Part shown: piece after piece, positions 7,987 to 17,331 of the stretch | Layout of the letters: every line of letters starts with the position of its first letter | How positions within the stretch are numbered: position 1 is the first letter of the stretch | Source of the DNA: DATAGF01 sp963813355 | GTDB taxonomy: Bacteria; Actinomycetota; Thermoleophilia; Miltoncostaeales; Miltoncostaeaceae | Assembly: GCA_963813355.1 (NCBI GenBank) | Contig: CAWEYS010000001.1 | Location: 1 to 25,983, forward strand | Length of the DNA stretch: 25,983 nt | Direction: 5' to 3' | The notes under the pieces: generated by a model | Databases searched by the model: none | What the model was told of the DNA's origin: nothing | What the model saw: only the letters and a program-made list of their open reading frames with translations | Made by a program: the position numbers and the translations under genes

Positions 7987-9933
7987 TCACGGCGGGGGCG
8001 GCTGCGCGCCGCCGCTCCCGGAGCCGTCGTCGCCCTCCCCCCCGCCCTCGCCGAGGCTGCCGGGGTCGCCTCCCGACGAGCCGAGGCTGACGCTGATGGT
8101 GATCGTGCTGCCGGGGTCCACCTCGGTGCCCTCGGCGGGGTCGGAGCTGACGACCGTCCCGGCCGGCTCGTCCGAGTCGACCTCGACCGTGCTCACGTCG
8201 AAGCCCGCGTTCTGGAGCTTGGTCTGGGCGTCCGTCGCCGTGTTGCCGACGATCGTCGGGACCGTGACCTGCTCGGGCGCGGCGGCCAGGACGAGGTCGA
8301 CGCCCGAGCCCTCGGGGACCCTCGCGCCCGGCCCGGGGCTCTGGCGGATGACCGTGCCCTCGGCGAAGTCCTCGTTGGGTTGCGAGGAGACGTTGCCGAC
8401 GACCAGGCCGGCGCCGTTGAGCTCCGCCTCGGCGCTCGAGAGATCCTGCTGCTGGACGTCGGGGACGGCCACGTTCTCGGGGCCGCTCGACACGACGATG
8501 GTCACCGCGCTGCCGACCTCGGCCTGCGAGCCGCCCGCTGGGCTCTGGCGGATCACGACGCCCTCGTCAACGTCGTTGCTCGCCTCCTGCTGGGTGTCGA
8601 CCTCGAAGTCCGCGCGCTGCAGCTCGGCCGTCGCGGCCGCCTCCTCGTCGCCCTCGACGTCGGGCACGGCCGCCAAGCCCGGCCCGACGCTGACCCGCAG
8701 CACGACGGAGTCGCCCTCGTCAACCTCGCTCCCGGCCGGCGGATCGGTGTCGATGGCCTCGCCCGCGTCAACGTCCGCATTGGTCACCCGCTGGACCGCG
8801 ACCTCGAGGCCGGCGTTCTCGAGGGTCGCCTGGGCCTCGGCGGCGCTCTGGCCCGAGACCGAGGGGATCGTGACCGCCCGTGCGTCGTCGCCGCCGAACA
8901 GGAGGAAGCCCGCGACCGCGAGCGCCGCCAGCAGCACGAGGCCCCCCACGATCCAGGGCCAGCGGCGGCGGCGCTCGCCCGGCGGCTCGTCCGGCGGCGG
9001 CGGCGCGACCCGGGTGGGGCCGGTGACCGGGTCCATCACGCGCGTCTCGGCCGTGGCGGGGCCGGCGGCGGGCATCACGCTGGTCGTGCTCCCCGAGCCG
9101 TCGAGCGCCGTGCGGGCCTCGGAGAGGGCGCGGCTGAACTCGCCGGCCGTGCGGTAGCGCTCGGAGGGCCGCTTGGCCAGCGCCCGCATGACGACCGACT
9201 CGAGCTCGGGCGGCACGCTCGGCTCCACCATGCGGGGCGGCACGGGCTCGTCGCTGATCTGCTTCATCGCGACCGCGACGGCCCGGTCGCCGTCGAAGGG
9301 CACCCGCCCGGTGAGCATCTCGTAGAGGACGATGCCGACGGCGTAGCAGTCGCTGGCCGCCGTCACCTCGTCGCCGCGCGCCTGCTCGGGCGAGAGGTAC
9401 TGCGCCGTGCCGATGACCGAGCCCGCCTCGGTCATGTCCGCCTGGGCGCCGGCGCGCGCGATGCCGAAGTCGGTCACCTTGAGGTGGCCGTCCTCGGCCA
9501 CGAGGACGTTCTGCGGCTTCACGTCGCGGTGCACCACGTCGCGCCGGTGGGCGGCGCCGAGCGCCGCGAGGATCTGCTGGGCGAAGTCGATCGCCTGGAG
9601 CGGCGGCAGCGGGGCGCGCCGGCGGATGACCTGCTTGAGGTCCGGCCCCGACAGGTACTCCATCACGATGTAGTAGCTGCCGTCCGCCTCCCCGCGGTCG
9701 TAGACGGCGACGATGTTCGGGTGGTTGAGCCCGGCCGCCGCCGAGGCCTCGCGGCGGAAGCGCTCCACGAACTGGGGGTCCGAGGCGTAGGGCTCGGCGA
9801 GCACCTTCACCGCCACCTGGCGGTCGAGCAGGCGGTCGTGGCCCAGGTAGACGCGGGCCATGCCCCCGGCGCCGAGCTGGCGGCCCAGCTCGTAGCGCCC
9901 CCCGATCAGCTCGCCGGGCTCGAACGGGGTCAT
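7987..9933 (-). CDS. pknB: PASTA-domain Ser/Thr protein kinase PknB
   Basis: 648 aa. The cytoplasmic kinase has glycine loop LGAGGMARV, K43, D137 in HRDVKPQN, D155 in DFG, an activation loop with Thr (DMTEAGSVIGTAQYLSPEQ) and the APE-equivalent SPEQ. A juxtamembrane linker and one TM helix (about 330-352, WIVGGLVLLAALAVAGFLLF) lead to four extracellular PASTA repeats of about 65 residues each, starting near VTIPSVSG, LAAVPDVEG, VAVPDVQQQ and VTVPTIVGN. A Gly/Ser/Pro-rich tail ends the protein. PASTA repeats bind muropeptides or lipid II, and PknB controls growth and division by phosphorylating wall enzymes and FHA proteins. ATG overlaps the pbpA stop (ATGA). No pknA follows pbpA here, unlike mycobacteria. 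Confidence 0.97.
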   Translation of the reverse strand: MTPFEPGELIGGRYELGRQLGAGGMARVYLGHDRLLDRQVAVKVLAEPYASDPQFVERFRREASAAAGLNHPNIVAVYDRGEADGSYYIVMEYLSGPDLKQVIRRRAPLPPLQAIDFAQQILAALGAAHRRDVVHRDVKPQNVLVAEDGHLKVTDFGIARAGAQADMTEAGSVIGTAQYLSPEQARGDEVTAASDCYAVGIVLYEMLTGRVPFDGDRAVAVAMKQISDEPVPPRMVEPSVPPELESVVMRALAKRPSERYRTAGEFSRALSEARTALDGSGSTTSVMPAAGPATAETRVMDPVTGPTRVAPPPPDEPPGERRRRWPWIVGGLVLLAALAVAGFLLFGGDDARAVTIPSVSGQSAAEAQATLENAGLEVAVQRVTNADVDAGEAIDTDPPAGSEVDEGDSVVLRVSVGPGLAAVPDVEGDEEAAATAELQRADFEVDTQQEASNDVDEGVVIRQSPAGGSQAEVGSAVTIVVSSGPENVAVPDVQQQDLSSAEAELNGAGLVVGNVSSQPNEDFAEGTVIRQSPGPGARVPEGSGVDLVLAAAPEQVTVPTIVGNTATDAQTKLQNAGFDVSTVEVDSDEPAGTVVSSDPAEGTEVDPGSTITISVSLGSSGGDPGSLGEGGGEGDDGSGSGGAQPPPP

Positions 9934-11359
9934 GGCGCCACCTGGAGGGCGCTGTCCATGACGGCCGCCGCCACCGGCGCCGCCGCCTCGCCGCCCGTGG
10001 AGGCGGTGTCCTCGATGACGACGGCCACGGCGACCTGGGGGTCCTCGGCCGGCGCGAAGCCGATGAACCAGGCCTGGTTGCGGTTCGGGTCGTCGCTCTC
10101 GGCGGTGCCCGTCTTGCCCGCCACCGTCACGCCGACGCCCGACAGCGCGGCCCGCGTCCCCGTCCCCTCGCGCACCACGTCCTCCATCATCGCGGCGAGC
10201 TCCGCCGCGTTCGACGGGCTCATCACCTGGCCGAGCTCCTCCGGCTCGCCGCGCTGCACGAGCGAGCCGCCGCGGTCGACGATACGGGTCATGAGGCGCG
10301 GCGCCATGGCCGTGCCGCCGTTGGCGATCGCGCCGGCGACCATCGCCATCTGCACCGGCGTGACCGCGAGCTGCTCCTGGCCGATCGCCAGGCGGGCCGT
10401 GTCCTCGTCCGGGTCGTCGTTGGGCAGCACCTCGTCGTACCGCTGCGGCGGCCCGAGATCGCGACCTCGGGGAGGTCGATCGGCGGGCGCTCGCCGAACC
10501 CGTAGGCCGTCATGATCTCGCCCATCCGCTCGGCGCCCAGGGCGTCCCCGATCTCGGCGAAGGTCGTGTTGATCGAGAACGTCAGCGCGGTGGTGAGGGT
10601 GTGCGGCCCGAACCGGGCTCCGCCGAAGTTCTCGATCGGCCCGCCCGGGGTCTCGTACTCCGAGCCGCCCGGGAACTCGCTGTCGGGCGTGTAGAGGCCG
10701 CTCTCCAGGGCCTCCGAGGCGGTCACGGTCTTGAAGCTCGAGCCGGGCGGGTAGAGGCCCTGGACCGTGCGGTTCAGGAGCGGCCCGCCCTCCCGCGGGA
10801 TGGCCGCGAAGTCGTCGACCGCGAGCTGGAGGTCGAAGGTCGGCGACGAGGCCATCGCGATCACCTTGCCGGTGCGCGGCTCCAGCGCGACCACCGCGCC
10901 CGGACCGCTCGAGAGCTGCTGTTGCGCGACGGCCTGCACGCGGGTGTCGAGGCCGATGTGGACGTTGGCCCCCTCCTTCTCGCTCAGGTTGAGGCGCTGC
11001 AGGAGCGGCTCGGTGCCGAAGCTGCCCGAGAGGTAGCGGTCGTAGGTGCGCTCGAGGCCCGTCTCGGCGGCCTCGGACGTGTAGCCGATGGTCTGGGCGG
11101 CGAGGTCGCCCTGGGGGTAGAGGCGCTCGAACACCTTCTGCCCCTTCACGCGCACGGCGCGGCTCGCCGCCATGATCTTCCCGTCGGCCGAGACGATCCG
11201 GCCCCGGTCGACCAGGCGCTCGGCCTGGGCCGTCTGCTCGTTGCCCGGGCGGTCCTTGAGCCCGTCGGCGGCGACCACCTGCCAGTACCCGAGCATCAGC
11301 ATGAGCAGGCCGAAGCCGGCGGCGAGCGTCAGGTAGAGGCGGCGGATCGACCGGTTCAC
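9930..11359 (-). CDS. pbpA: Class B penicillin-binding protein, PbpA type (frame broken by one base near 10453)
   Basis: Peptidoglycan transpeptidase anchored by one N-terminal TM helix (about 8-30, LTLAAGFGLLMLMLGYWQVV) with a PBP-dimer region and transpeptidase domain. Motifs SxxK (PPGSSFKT) and SxN (FSINTTF) are in the upstream frame, and KTG (VAGKTGTAES) is in the downstream one. Adding one base in the C/G run at about 10452-10455 joins PEVAISG to PPQRYDEVLPNDD and yields 476 aa, the size of actinobacterial PbpA. All three motifs are intact, so the break is probably a sequence error. The start is GTG at 11359, overlapping the rodA/ftsW stop (GTGA); the end overlaps pknB (ATGA). It should partner the adjacent SEDS glycosyltransferase. 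Confidence 0.93.
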
Positions 11360-12712
11360 GCGACGACCTCACGCTCGCGGTCGCGCGCGGCCTCCTGGGC
11401 GGCGCGCTCGCGGCGGCTCGGCCGCGCCGCCCCGGCGCGCGAGCGGTGGCTGATGATCAGCAGCAGGGCCACCAGGGCGAAGTTCGTCACCACGCTCGAC
11501 CCGCCGTAGCTCATGAAGGGCAGGGTCACCCCCGTGAGCGGGATGAGCCGGATGACGCCCCCGATGATGAGGATGGCCTGCAGCCCGATCGTCGCCGTGA
11601 GCCCGCCGGCCAGGAGCTTCGAGAAGCCGTCGTTGGCGTTGGCCGCGATCACGAAGCCGCGCTGGATCAGCACCAGGAAGCCGAGCAGGATGCCGACCCC
11701 GCCGATGTAGCCCAGCTCGGTGGCGACCGCGGTGAACATGAAGTCGGTCGGCAGGGCCGGCACCACCGTCGAGCCGTCGCCGCGCACCAGGAAGGCGCGC
11801 CCGAGCCCGGGCCCCAGCACCCCGCCCTCGGCCAGCGCGTAGAGCGACTGGACGAGCTGGAAGCCCTGGTCCTGGGCGTCGTCGAACGGGGCCAGCCAGT
11901 TCTGCGACCCGGCTCTCGATGCGCGGCACGACGGTGTAGACCGCCGCCGACCCCACCAGGAACACCGCGAGCCCGAAGACCGTGTACGCCGCCCGCCCGC
12001 TGGCGAGGTAGATCATCGCCAGGAAGACGCCGAGGAACAGCAGCGCCGTGCCGAAGTCGTTGAGCACCACGACGAGCCCGAGACACGCGGCGAGGAAGAC
12101 GAGCACCGGGCCGAGCGCGGACATGGGCGGCGTGGGCACGCCCCAGACGCGGCGGGTCGGCACCGCCAGCAGCTCGCGCTTGTCGCGCAGGTACGCCGCC
12201 AGGAAGATCACGATCAGGACCTTCGCCACCTCGCCGAGCTGGATCGTCTGGCCGCCGCCGATCTCGATCCAGAGCCGGGCGCCGTTGATGCGGGTGCCGA
12301 AGATCATGGTGATCAGCAGCAGGCCGACGCCGGTCAGGCCGATCAGGTAGCGGTAGCGCTCGAGCACCCGGTGGTCGGGCAGGGCGAACAGCACCCCGAT
12401 GAACGCGGCGCCCCCCACCGCCACCCAGACCGCCTGGTCGGCGGCCAGCTCCGGGCTGATGCGGTCGAGCTCGACCAGGCCGATCGCCGTGAGCACCCCC
12501 ACGGTCGGCAGCAGGTAGGGGTCGGCCAGAGGGGCGCGCAGGCGCAGGGCGACGTGCATCGCCAGGAAGACGGCGAGCACGCCGAGGGCGCCGGGGATCG
12601 GGCCCGGGTCGAAGCTGTCGGCGCGGGCGCTGGCCACCGACGCCATCCCGACGAGCCCGAGGAGCCCGGCCGGGATCAGGAACCCCAGCTCGAGGGTGCG
12701 CGGCGAGATCAC
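11356..12712 (-). CDS. rodA: RodA/FtsW SEDS-family glycosyltransferase (frame broken by one base near 11905)
   Basis: Polytopic membrane polymerase of lipid II with about 10-12 TM helices. The upstream frame carries the first two thirds (GARLWIEIGGGQTIQLGEVAKV, the family block before the catalytic loop; LVVVLNDFGTALLFLGVF with the essential Asp). It shifts right after VVPRIESRV. Removing one base at about 11905 restores QNWLAPFDDAQDQGFQLVQSLYALAEGG, the conserved extracellular loop, and then LGPGLGRAFL and the helix pair ending LPFMSYGGSSV. The restored length is exactly 451 aa. The start is GTG at 12712, overlapping the pstP stop as GTGA. In mycobacteria the gene at this position is called rodA; FtsW versus RodA cannot be separated from sequence alone. 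Confidence 0.93.
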
Positions 12713-14013
12713 CCGGGCGCCTGCTCCGCGCCCGCCGGCGCGGGCGCGCTCTCGGGCGCGGTGTCGGGCGCGGGCGGCCGCACGGCGGGGGTCTCGGGGA
12801 GGGCGAAGCGCCACACCAGCCCCGCCGCCAGGCTCACGGCCTCGCCCTGCCCCTGAGCGCCCTCCGACAGCGCCCCGGCGTCGGACGCCCGCACGGCGTC
12901 GGCCGACACGCCGATCTCCTGCCACGACGTGGAGAGGTCGAGGCCGGCCACGTGGATCGGCAGGCCGTGGGAGACCTGCACGTTGCCGTCGGGCGACTCC
13001 TCGACGACGTAGGTGCGGCTGGCGATCCACGCGACGGCCCCGGCGGCCAGCGCCACCACGACCGCCGCCGCGGCGAGGGTCGGCTTCCAGCGAATGCGCC
13101 GGCGCCGCGGGACGCGCTCGAGGACCCGCGGCGGCCGGCTGCTGCCGGTCCCCGCGCGGCCGGCGGCCCCGTGGACGCCGCCGAGCACCTTCACCTCGGC
13201 CGTCGCGGCGGGCTCGGGGGCCGCGCCCGGGGCGTCGACGATCGGCACCTCGGCGGTCGAGCCGCTCTGGCCGTCGCCCACCACGCCCACGCGCGCGAGC
13301 ACCACGGTGACGTTGTCGGTGCCGCCGGCGCCGTTGGCGCGCTCGACCAGCCCCTTGGCGGCGTCGGCCAGGGTCACCGCGTCCGCGAGGGCGGCGGCGA
13401 TGTCCTCCTCGGACACGTACGACGACAGGCCGTCGCTGCACAGCATCACGACGTCCCCGTCGCGGAGGTACTCCGAGAAGGTGTCGACCGTCACCTCCGG
13501 CTCGGCGCCGAGCGCTCGGGTGATCACGTTGCGGTGCGGGTGGTGCTCGGCGTCCTCCGGGCTGATGCTGCCGCGGCGCACCAGCTCGGCCACCACCGAG
13601 TGGTCCTCGGTGAGCTGGCGCAGCTTGCCGTCGCGCCAGAGGTAGGCGCGCGAGTCGCCCACGTGCACGACGTCGAGGCGCCCGTCCTCGAGCATCGCGG
13701 CCGTGAAGGTGGTGCCCATGCCGCTCTTGTCGGGGTCCTCGCGCGCCATCCGGCGGATCGCGGCGTTCGCGCGGCCCACCGCTGCGCGCACGTCCCCGAC
13801 CTCGACGGGCTCCTCGAGGCGGGCCACCTCCTCCACGGCGAGCTGGGCCGCGACCTCGCCCGCCTTGGCCCCGCCCATGCCGTCCGCGACCGCGATCACG
13901 GGGGGCCGCCCGAGCGAGCGGTCCTCGTTGTGCCGGCGCACGCGGCCCGTGTCGGACAGGTCGGCCAGCTCCACCAGGGCCAGCTCGCCGCCCGCGGTGC
14001 CCTCGGAGTCCAT
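12709..14013 (-). CDS. pstP: PP2C-type Ser/Thr phosphatase PstP
   Basis: 434 aa. The cytoplasmic PPM/PP2C domain (about 12-245) has the full metal-ligand set: DTGRVRRHNEDR, VADGMGG, MGTTFTAA, VVHVGDSRAYLW, LCSDGLSSYV and GGTDNVTVVL. A charged linker precedes one TM helix (about 322-342, LAAAAVVVALAAGAVAWIA) and an extracytoplasmic domain of about 55 ordered residues (VVEESPDGNVQVSHGLPIHV) ending in a Pro/Ala tail. It reverses phosphorylation by the neighbouring kinases. ATG at 14013 follows the fhaB stop by 10 nt with an AGGTCCGGAG Shine-Dalgarno region. The stop overlaps the rodA/ftsW GTG. Confidence 0.96.
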   Translation of the reverse strand: MDSEGTAGGELALVELADLSDTGRVRRHNEDRSLGRPPVIAVADGMGGAKAGEVAAQLAVEEVARLEEPVEVGDVRAAVGRANAAIRRMAREDPDKSGMGTTFTAAMLEDGRLDVVHVGDSRAYLWRDGKLRQLTEDHSVVAELVRRGSISPEDAEHHPHRNVITRALGAEPEVTVDTFSEYLRDGDVVMLCSDGLSSYVSEEDIAAALADAVTLADAAKGLVERANGAGGTDNVTVVLARVGVVGDGQSGSTAEVPIVDAPGAAPEPAATAEVKVLGGVHGAAGRAGTGSSRPPRVLERVPRRRRIRWKPTLAAAAVVVALAAGAVAWIASRTYVVEESPDGNVQVSHGLPIHVAGLDLSTSWQEIGVSADAVRASDAGALSEGAQGQGEAVSLAAGLVWRFALPETPAVRPPAPDTAPESAPAPAGAEQAPG

Positions 14014-14023
14014 CTCCGGACCT

Positions 14024-14659
14024 CTACTCCTCGTAGCGGAGGATGCTCTGCCCGATCCGCAGGATGTCGCGCACCTTGAGCTGCGCGTCGCTGTCGATGC
14101 GGCGGTCGTTCAGGAACGTGCCGTTCGTCAACCCGAGGTCCACGACGAAGTGGTACGCGCCGCGGCGGGTCACGCGCGCGTGCATGTGGGAGACGAACTG
14201 GTCGGAGATCGTGATGTCGGCGGCCTCGGAGCGCCCGATGGTGAGGCCGCCGCCCAGCGGGATCTCCTGGCCCTCGGTCAGGGAGGGCGAGGACTCGACG
14301 ACCAGCCGCGGGTCGAGGTTGGCCGACAGGTCGAGCGGCCCGCTGCCCTCCTCGGCCGACTCGGTGAGGGCCTCGGAGCGATCGGTCGACGCGGCGGGGA
14401 GGGGCGGGGCCTCCGGGATCTCGACCGGCGGGGGAAGTGGGGGCGGGGCGGCCGCGGCCGGCTCGGGCGCGGCGGCCGGGGCGGCGGCCATGGCCGGCTC
14501 GCGCTGCGGCGGCGCGGCGTCGGGCGCGGGCGGCGCGGGCGGCGGCGGCCCCGGCGAGCCGCTGAGCTGCCGGCTCGCGCTGCGCACGACCGCCCACACG
14601 AACGCGTAGAGGAGCACGAGGAACACGACCTCGGCGATGATCAGGCCGGTCTCGGTCAT
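14024..14659 (-). CDS. fhaB: Membrane-anchored FHA-domain protein (FhaB/FipA type)
   Basis: 211 aa. An N-terminal TM helix (about 5-27, GLIIAEVVFLVLLYAFVWAVV) is followed by a long Pro/Ala-rich linker and a C-terminal FHA domain (about 125-208). The domain keeps the phosphothreonine-binding residues: GRSEAADI, the SHMHAR motif (S-x-x-H) and LTNGTFLNDRRI (N-G). It reads Thr-phosphorylated partners of the PknB-type kinases and is thought to connect them to the division/elongation machinery. ATG overlaps the fhaA stop (ATGA). Size and architecture match mycobacterial FhaB, encoded at the same place. Confidence 0.93.
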   Translation of the reverse strand: MTETGLIIAEVVFLVLLYAFVWAVVRSASRQLSGSPGPPPPAPPAPDAAPPQREPAMAAAPAAAPEPAAAAPPPLPPPVEIPEAPPLPAASTDRSEALTESAEEGSGPLDLSANLDPRLVVESSPSLTEGQEIPLGGGLTIGRSEAADITISDQFVSHMHARVTRRGAYHFVVDLGLTNGTFLNDRRIDSDAQLKVRDILRIGQSILRYEE

Positions 14660-15546
14660 GCCAGCTCGACGTGGATCTCGGTCGTCCCCATGACGATCGT
14701 GTCGCCGTGGGCCAGGGCGTGGCGCTTGACGACCTGGCCGTTGACCTCGGTGCCGTTGGTGCTGCCCATGTCGACGAGGTAGTAGTCGAGCCCCACGTGG
14801 CGGATCTCGGCGTGGACGCGGCTGGCGTTGGGGTCGGGCACCAGGACGTCGCAGTCGCGGCTGCGCCCCAGGGTGCTCACCCGCTTGGTGACCTTCGTGC
14901 GGTTGACGCCCACGACCAGCGTCATGACCTCCGGGGTGAGCCCGGCGTCGCGCGCCTCCTGGGCCGAGATCACCTGCGTGCCGCTGACGCCCTCCAGCGG
15001 CTGGTAGGGGCGCGGGGGAGGTGGGGGGGTGACCGCCGGCGGCGGGGTGACGGCCGGGGGCACCGGCTCGGCCGGCGGGACGTCGACCGGCGCCGGCGGC
15101 TGGGGGCGGGCCGCCTCCTCCTCCTGCGGCGGCGCCTCGGCGGGCCCGGCCGCCTCGGGCTCCGGCTCGGCGGGCGGCGCCTCGGCCATGCGGCAGGAGA
15201 TGCCGAACTCGCCGACCCGCAGATCCGAGTCGGTGAGCAGGCTCACCGTTGGCGGGGCGACCAGCGACAGCCCGGCCGTGCGCGCGTGGGCGTCGAGGTA
15301 GGCGGCCAGCTCGGTCGTCAGCGACTGCTCGTAGGTGGCGAAGCTCTCCCGGTCCTGGGGCGCCAGGTAGACCGTGAACTCGTTCGGGACGTAGACGCGC
15401 GACACCGAGACCGTCTTGTGGTCCTCCATCTCGCGGGCCAGCTTGCGGGCGAGCTCGACCGGCTGCAGGCTGCTCCGAAACGCCCGCCGGAAGCTGCGCT
15501 CGAAGAGTCCCTCGATCTTCTGCTCGATGTCGCGCAGGAGGCTCAT
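14656..15546 (-). CDS. fhaA: FhaA-type protein: DUF3662 domain plus FHA domain
   Basis: 296 aa. The N-terminal DUF3662/FhaA_N domain (about 1-120) begins with the diagnostic block SLLRDIEQKIEGLFERSFRR and contains LQPVELARKLAREMEDHKTVS and VPNEFTVYLAPQD. A Pro/Glu-rich linker (about 125-195) follows, then a C-terminal FHA domain (about 215-293) with GRSRDCDV, SRVHAEIRH and GSTNGTEVNG. In mycobacteria FhaA binds the phosphorylated pseudokinase domain of MviN/MurJ and restrains lipid II export. Start and stop both overlap their neighbours by ATGA. The linker creates a G-rich plus-strand tract around 15010-15060, explained by proline codons. Confidence 0.95.
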   Translation of the reverse strand: MSLLRDIEQKIEGLFERSFRRAFRSSLQPVELARKLAREMEDHKTVSVSRVYVPNEFTVYLAPQDRESFATYEQSLTTELAAYLDAHARTAGLSLVAPPTVSLLTDSDLRVGEFGISCRMAEAPPAEPEPEAAGPAEAPPQEEEAARPQPPAPVDVPPAEPVPPAVTPPPAVTPPPPPRPYQPLEGVSGTQVISAQEARDAGLTPEVMTLVVGVNRTKVTKRVSTLGRSRDCDVLVPDPNASRVHAEIRHVGLDYYLVDMGSTNGTEVNGQVVKRHALAHGDTIVMGTTEIHVELA

Positions 15547-17234
15547 GCGGTCGGATTTCGCAGCGTAGCGGACGCCCTCGCGGGCACGCGCCGCCGGAGG
15601 ACGCGCCAGGGCCGCATGGCCCACGCCAGCACGATCACCGCGGCCGGCACCAGCGCTGCCACGGCGTCGGCGGCGTCCGGGGCGGTCGCGACCAGCGCGG
15701 CCCCCACGGCCGCCACCCAGGCGGCGCAGGCCGCCAGGCGCGGGCCGCCGGGGCGCGCCCGCAGCACCAGCGGGACGCACATCGCGGCGGCGACGAGGGC
15801 CGCGGCCTGGACCAGCGCCTCGGGCCGGTCGGCCAGGGGATCCCACAGGGCGCGCCCCGCGTCCTCCGGCGACGACCCCTCGTCCAGCCCGCCCACGGCC
15901 GACGGCAGGGGCGCGCCCCCCGCCAGCAGCCCCCCGGCTCCCGCGGCCACCTGCCAGCCCAGGGCCGCGACCATCCCCGCGGCCGCCGCCCACAGGCGCG
16001 CCGGCCAGCGCGGCACGAGGCCCGCGATCGCCGGGTAGAGCGGCCCGAGGCCGAGCGCGAACAGCGCCGGCGCGGCGGCGGGCAGCAGGAGCAGGCGGCC
16101 GGTGCGCCAGCCGGTGACGGCGACGGCCAGCGCGACGGCCCCGAGGATCGCCGCCGCCGCCGGCGAGGCGAGGCCCACCAGGACGGACCCGGCCACCACC
16201 GCCAGGGCCGCGGCCGCGCGCGGCCGCCAGGCGAAGGCGAGCGCGGAGAGGACGATCGCCGCCACGGCCACGCCGGGGCGCTGCCAATCGGCCGAGAGGT
16301 GCTGTGCCAATTGGCCGTCCGCCGCCGCGAGCCCCGCCCCGGCCAGGGCCGCGCCACCCGCCGCGCTGGCCAGGACCGGGAGGGCGCGCGCGCCGCGCCG
16401 CCGGGCCGCGGGGCCGAGCCCGCCCCGCGCCTCGGCCAGGTGGTCGGCCATCTCGCGGGCGGAGGGCCGGGCCGCCGGGTCGCGCGCGAGGCCGGCCTCG
16501 ATCGCCGCGCAGAGGCGCTTGGGCAGGTCCGGCCGCGCCCGCGCGAGCGGCGGGACGGCGCCGGCCGCGGCGCGCCGGGCGGTCTCGGCGGGCGATCCGC
16601 CGGCCACCGGGTTCGCGCCGGCGAGGCCCTCGTAGACGACCAGGCAGGCCGAGTAGACGTCGGACGCGGGCCCGGCCCCCTCGCCGCGCGCCTGCTCGGG
16701 GGCCATGTAGGCGACCGTGCCGACGACGCCCCCGGTCAGGGTCAGGCGGCTCTCGCCGGAGAGGCGGGCGACGCCGAAGTCCGACAGCCGGGCGCGCCCG
16801 TCGGGACCCAGCAGGATGTTGGCGGGCTTGACGTCGCGGTGCACCACCCCGCGCGCGTGGGCGTGGGCCAATGCCGCCAGCACGTCCTCGCCGACGCGGA
16901 CGAAGGAGCGGTCGGCCCGGTCGGCGCGATCGCGCAGGACCTCGAGCAGGGAGGGCCCCTCGACCAGCTCCCACACGAGGTAGAGGCACTCCCGGTCCTC
17001 GCCCCAGTCGCGCAGGGCGACGATGCAGGGGTGGTCGAGGCGGCTGGCCGCCCGCACCTCGGCGCCCACGCGCGGGGCCAGCCCGAGCTCGACGGGGACG
17101 ACCTTGACGGCCACCTCGTCGCCGGTGGCGAGGTCGCGGGCGCGGTGGACCACGGCCGTGGCCCCGCGGCCGATGGCCGGGCCGAGCACGTAGCGCCCGA
17201 GCGCGCGCCTGTCGTGGGTGGTGTGGGAGGTCAC
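15543..17234 (-). CDS. Ser/Thr protein kinase with polytopic membrane C-terminus
   Basis: 563 aa from GTG 17234. The kinase domain (about 14-270) is complete: IGRGATAVV loop, K44, D134 in HRDVKPAN, D152 in DFG and TVAYMAPEQ. About eight hydrophobic helices follow from about 295 to the end, with no PASTA or other recognisable outer domain. That is unlike PknA/PknB and suggests sensing within the membrane. It heads the cluster, upstream of fhaA. A start further upstream would run over tRNA-Leu; GTG 17234 has GGAAG about ten bases before it. An overlapping 7-codon frame (ATG at 17254) ends in TGA overlapping the GTG, a possible coupling leader. Substrates are unknown; FhaA/FhaB are the obvious readers. 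Confidence 0.92.
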   Translation of the reverse strand: MTSHTTHDRRALGRYVLGPAIGRGATAVVHRARDLATGDEVAVKVVPVELGLAPRVGAEVRAASRLDHPCIVALRDWGEDRECLYLVWELVEGPSLLEVLRDRADRADRSFVRVGEDVLAALAHAHARGVVHRDVKPANILLGPDGRARLSDFGVARLSGESRLTLTGGVVGTVAYMAPEQARGEGAGPASDVYSACLVVYEGLAGANPVAGGSPAETARRAAAGAVPPLARARPDLPKRLCAAIEAGLARDPAARPSAREMADHLAEARGGLGPAARRRGARALPVLASAAGGAALAGAGLAAADGQLAQHLSADWQRPGVAVAAIVLSALAFAWRPRAAAALAVVAGSVLVGLASPAAAAILGAVALAVAVTGWRTGRLLLLPAAAPALFALGLGPLYPAIAGLVPRWPARLWAAAAGMVAALGWQVAAGAGGLLAGGAPLPSAVGGLDEGSSPEDAGRALWDPLADRPEALVQAAALVAAAMCVPLVLRARPGGPRLAACAAWVAAVGAALVATAPDAADAVAALVPAAVIVLAWAMRPWRVLRRRVPARASATLRNPTA

Positions 17235-17308
17235 GGATGGGGATCTTCCACCATCGCGGCGGCCTTCCCTGCGCGGGCCGGTGCGCGGGGGGCGGCGGGG
17301 GCCCGTGG

Positions 17309-17314
17309 TACCCT
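17309..17314 (+). promoter_or_regulatory. -10 element of tRNA-Leu
   Basis: TACCCT lies 17 bases before the mature tRNA 5' end, a normal distance for transcription starting a few bases upstream and RNase P trimming. No -35 match is seen. Confidence 0.4.
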
Positions 17315-17331
17315 GGCCCAGCAGGATGCCT

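Noticed and set aside
12709..13441. Upstream extension of the rodA/ftsW frame through the phosphatase gene.
   Set aside because: The frame is antithetical to the well-supported PP2C gene, and the GTG at 12712 with its GTGA overlap is the natural start.
15005..15065. G-rich plus-strand tract with G-quadruplex-like spacing.
   Set aside because: It is fully explained by proline codons of the FhaA linker on the opposite strand.
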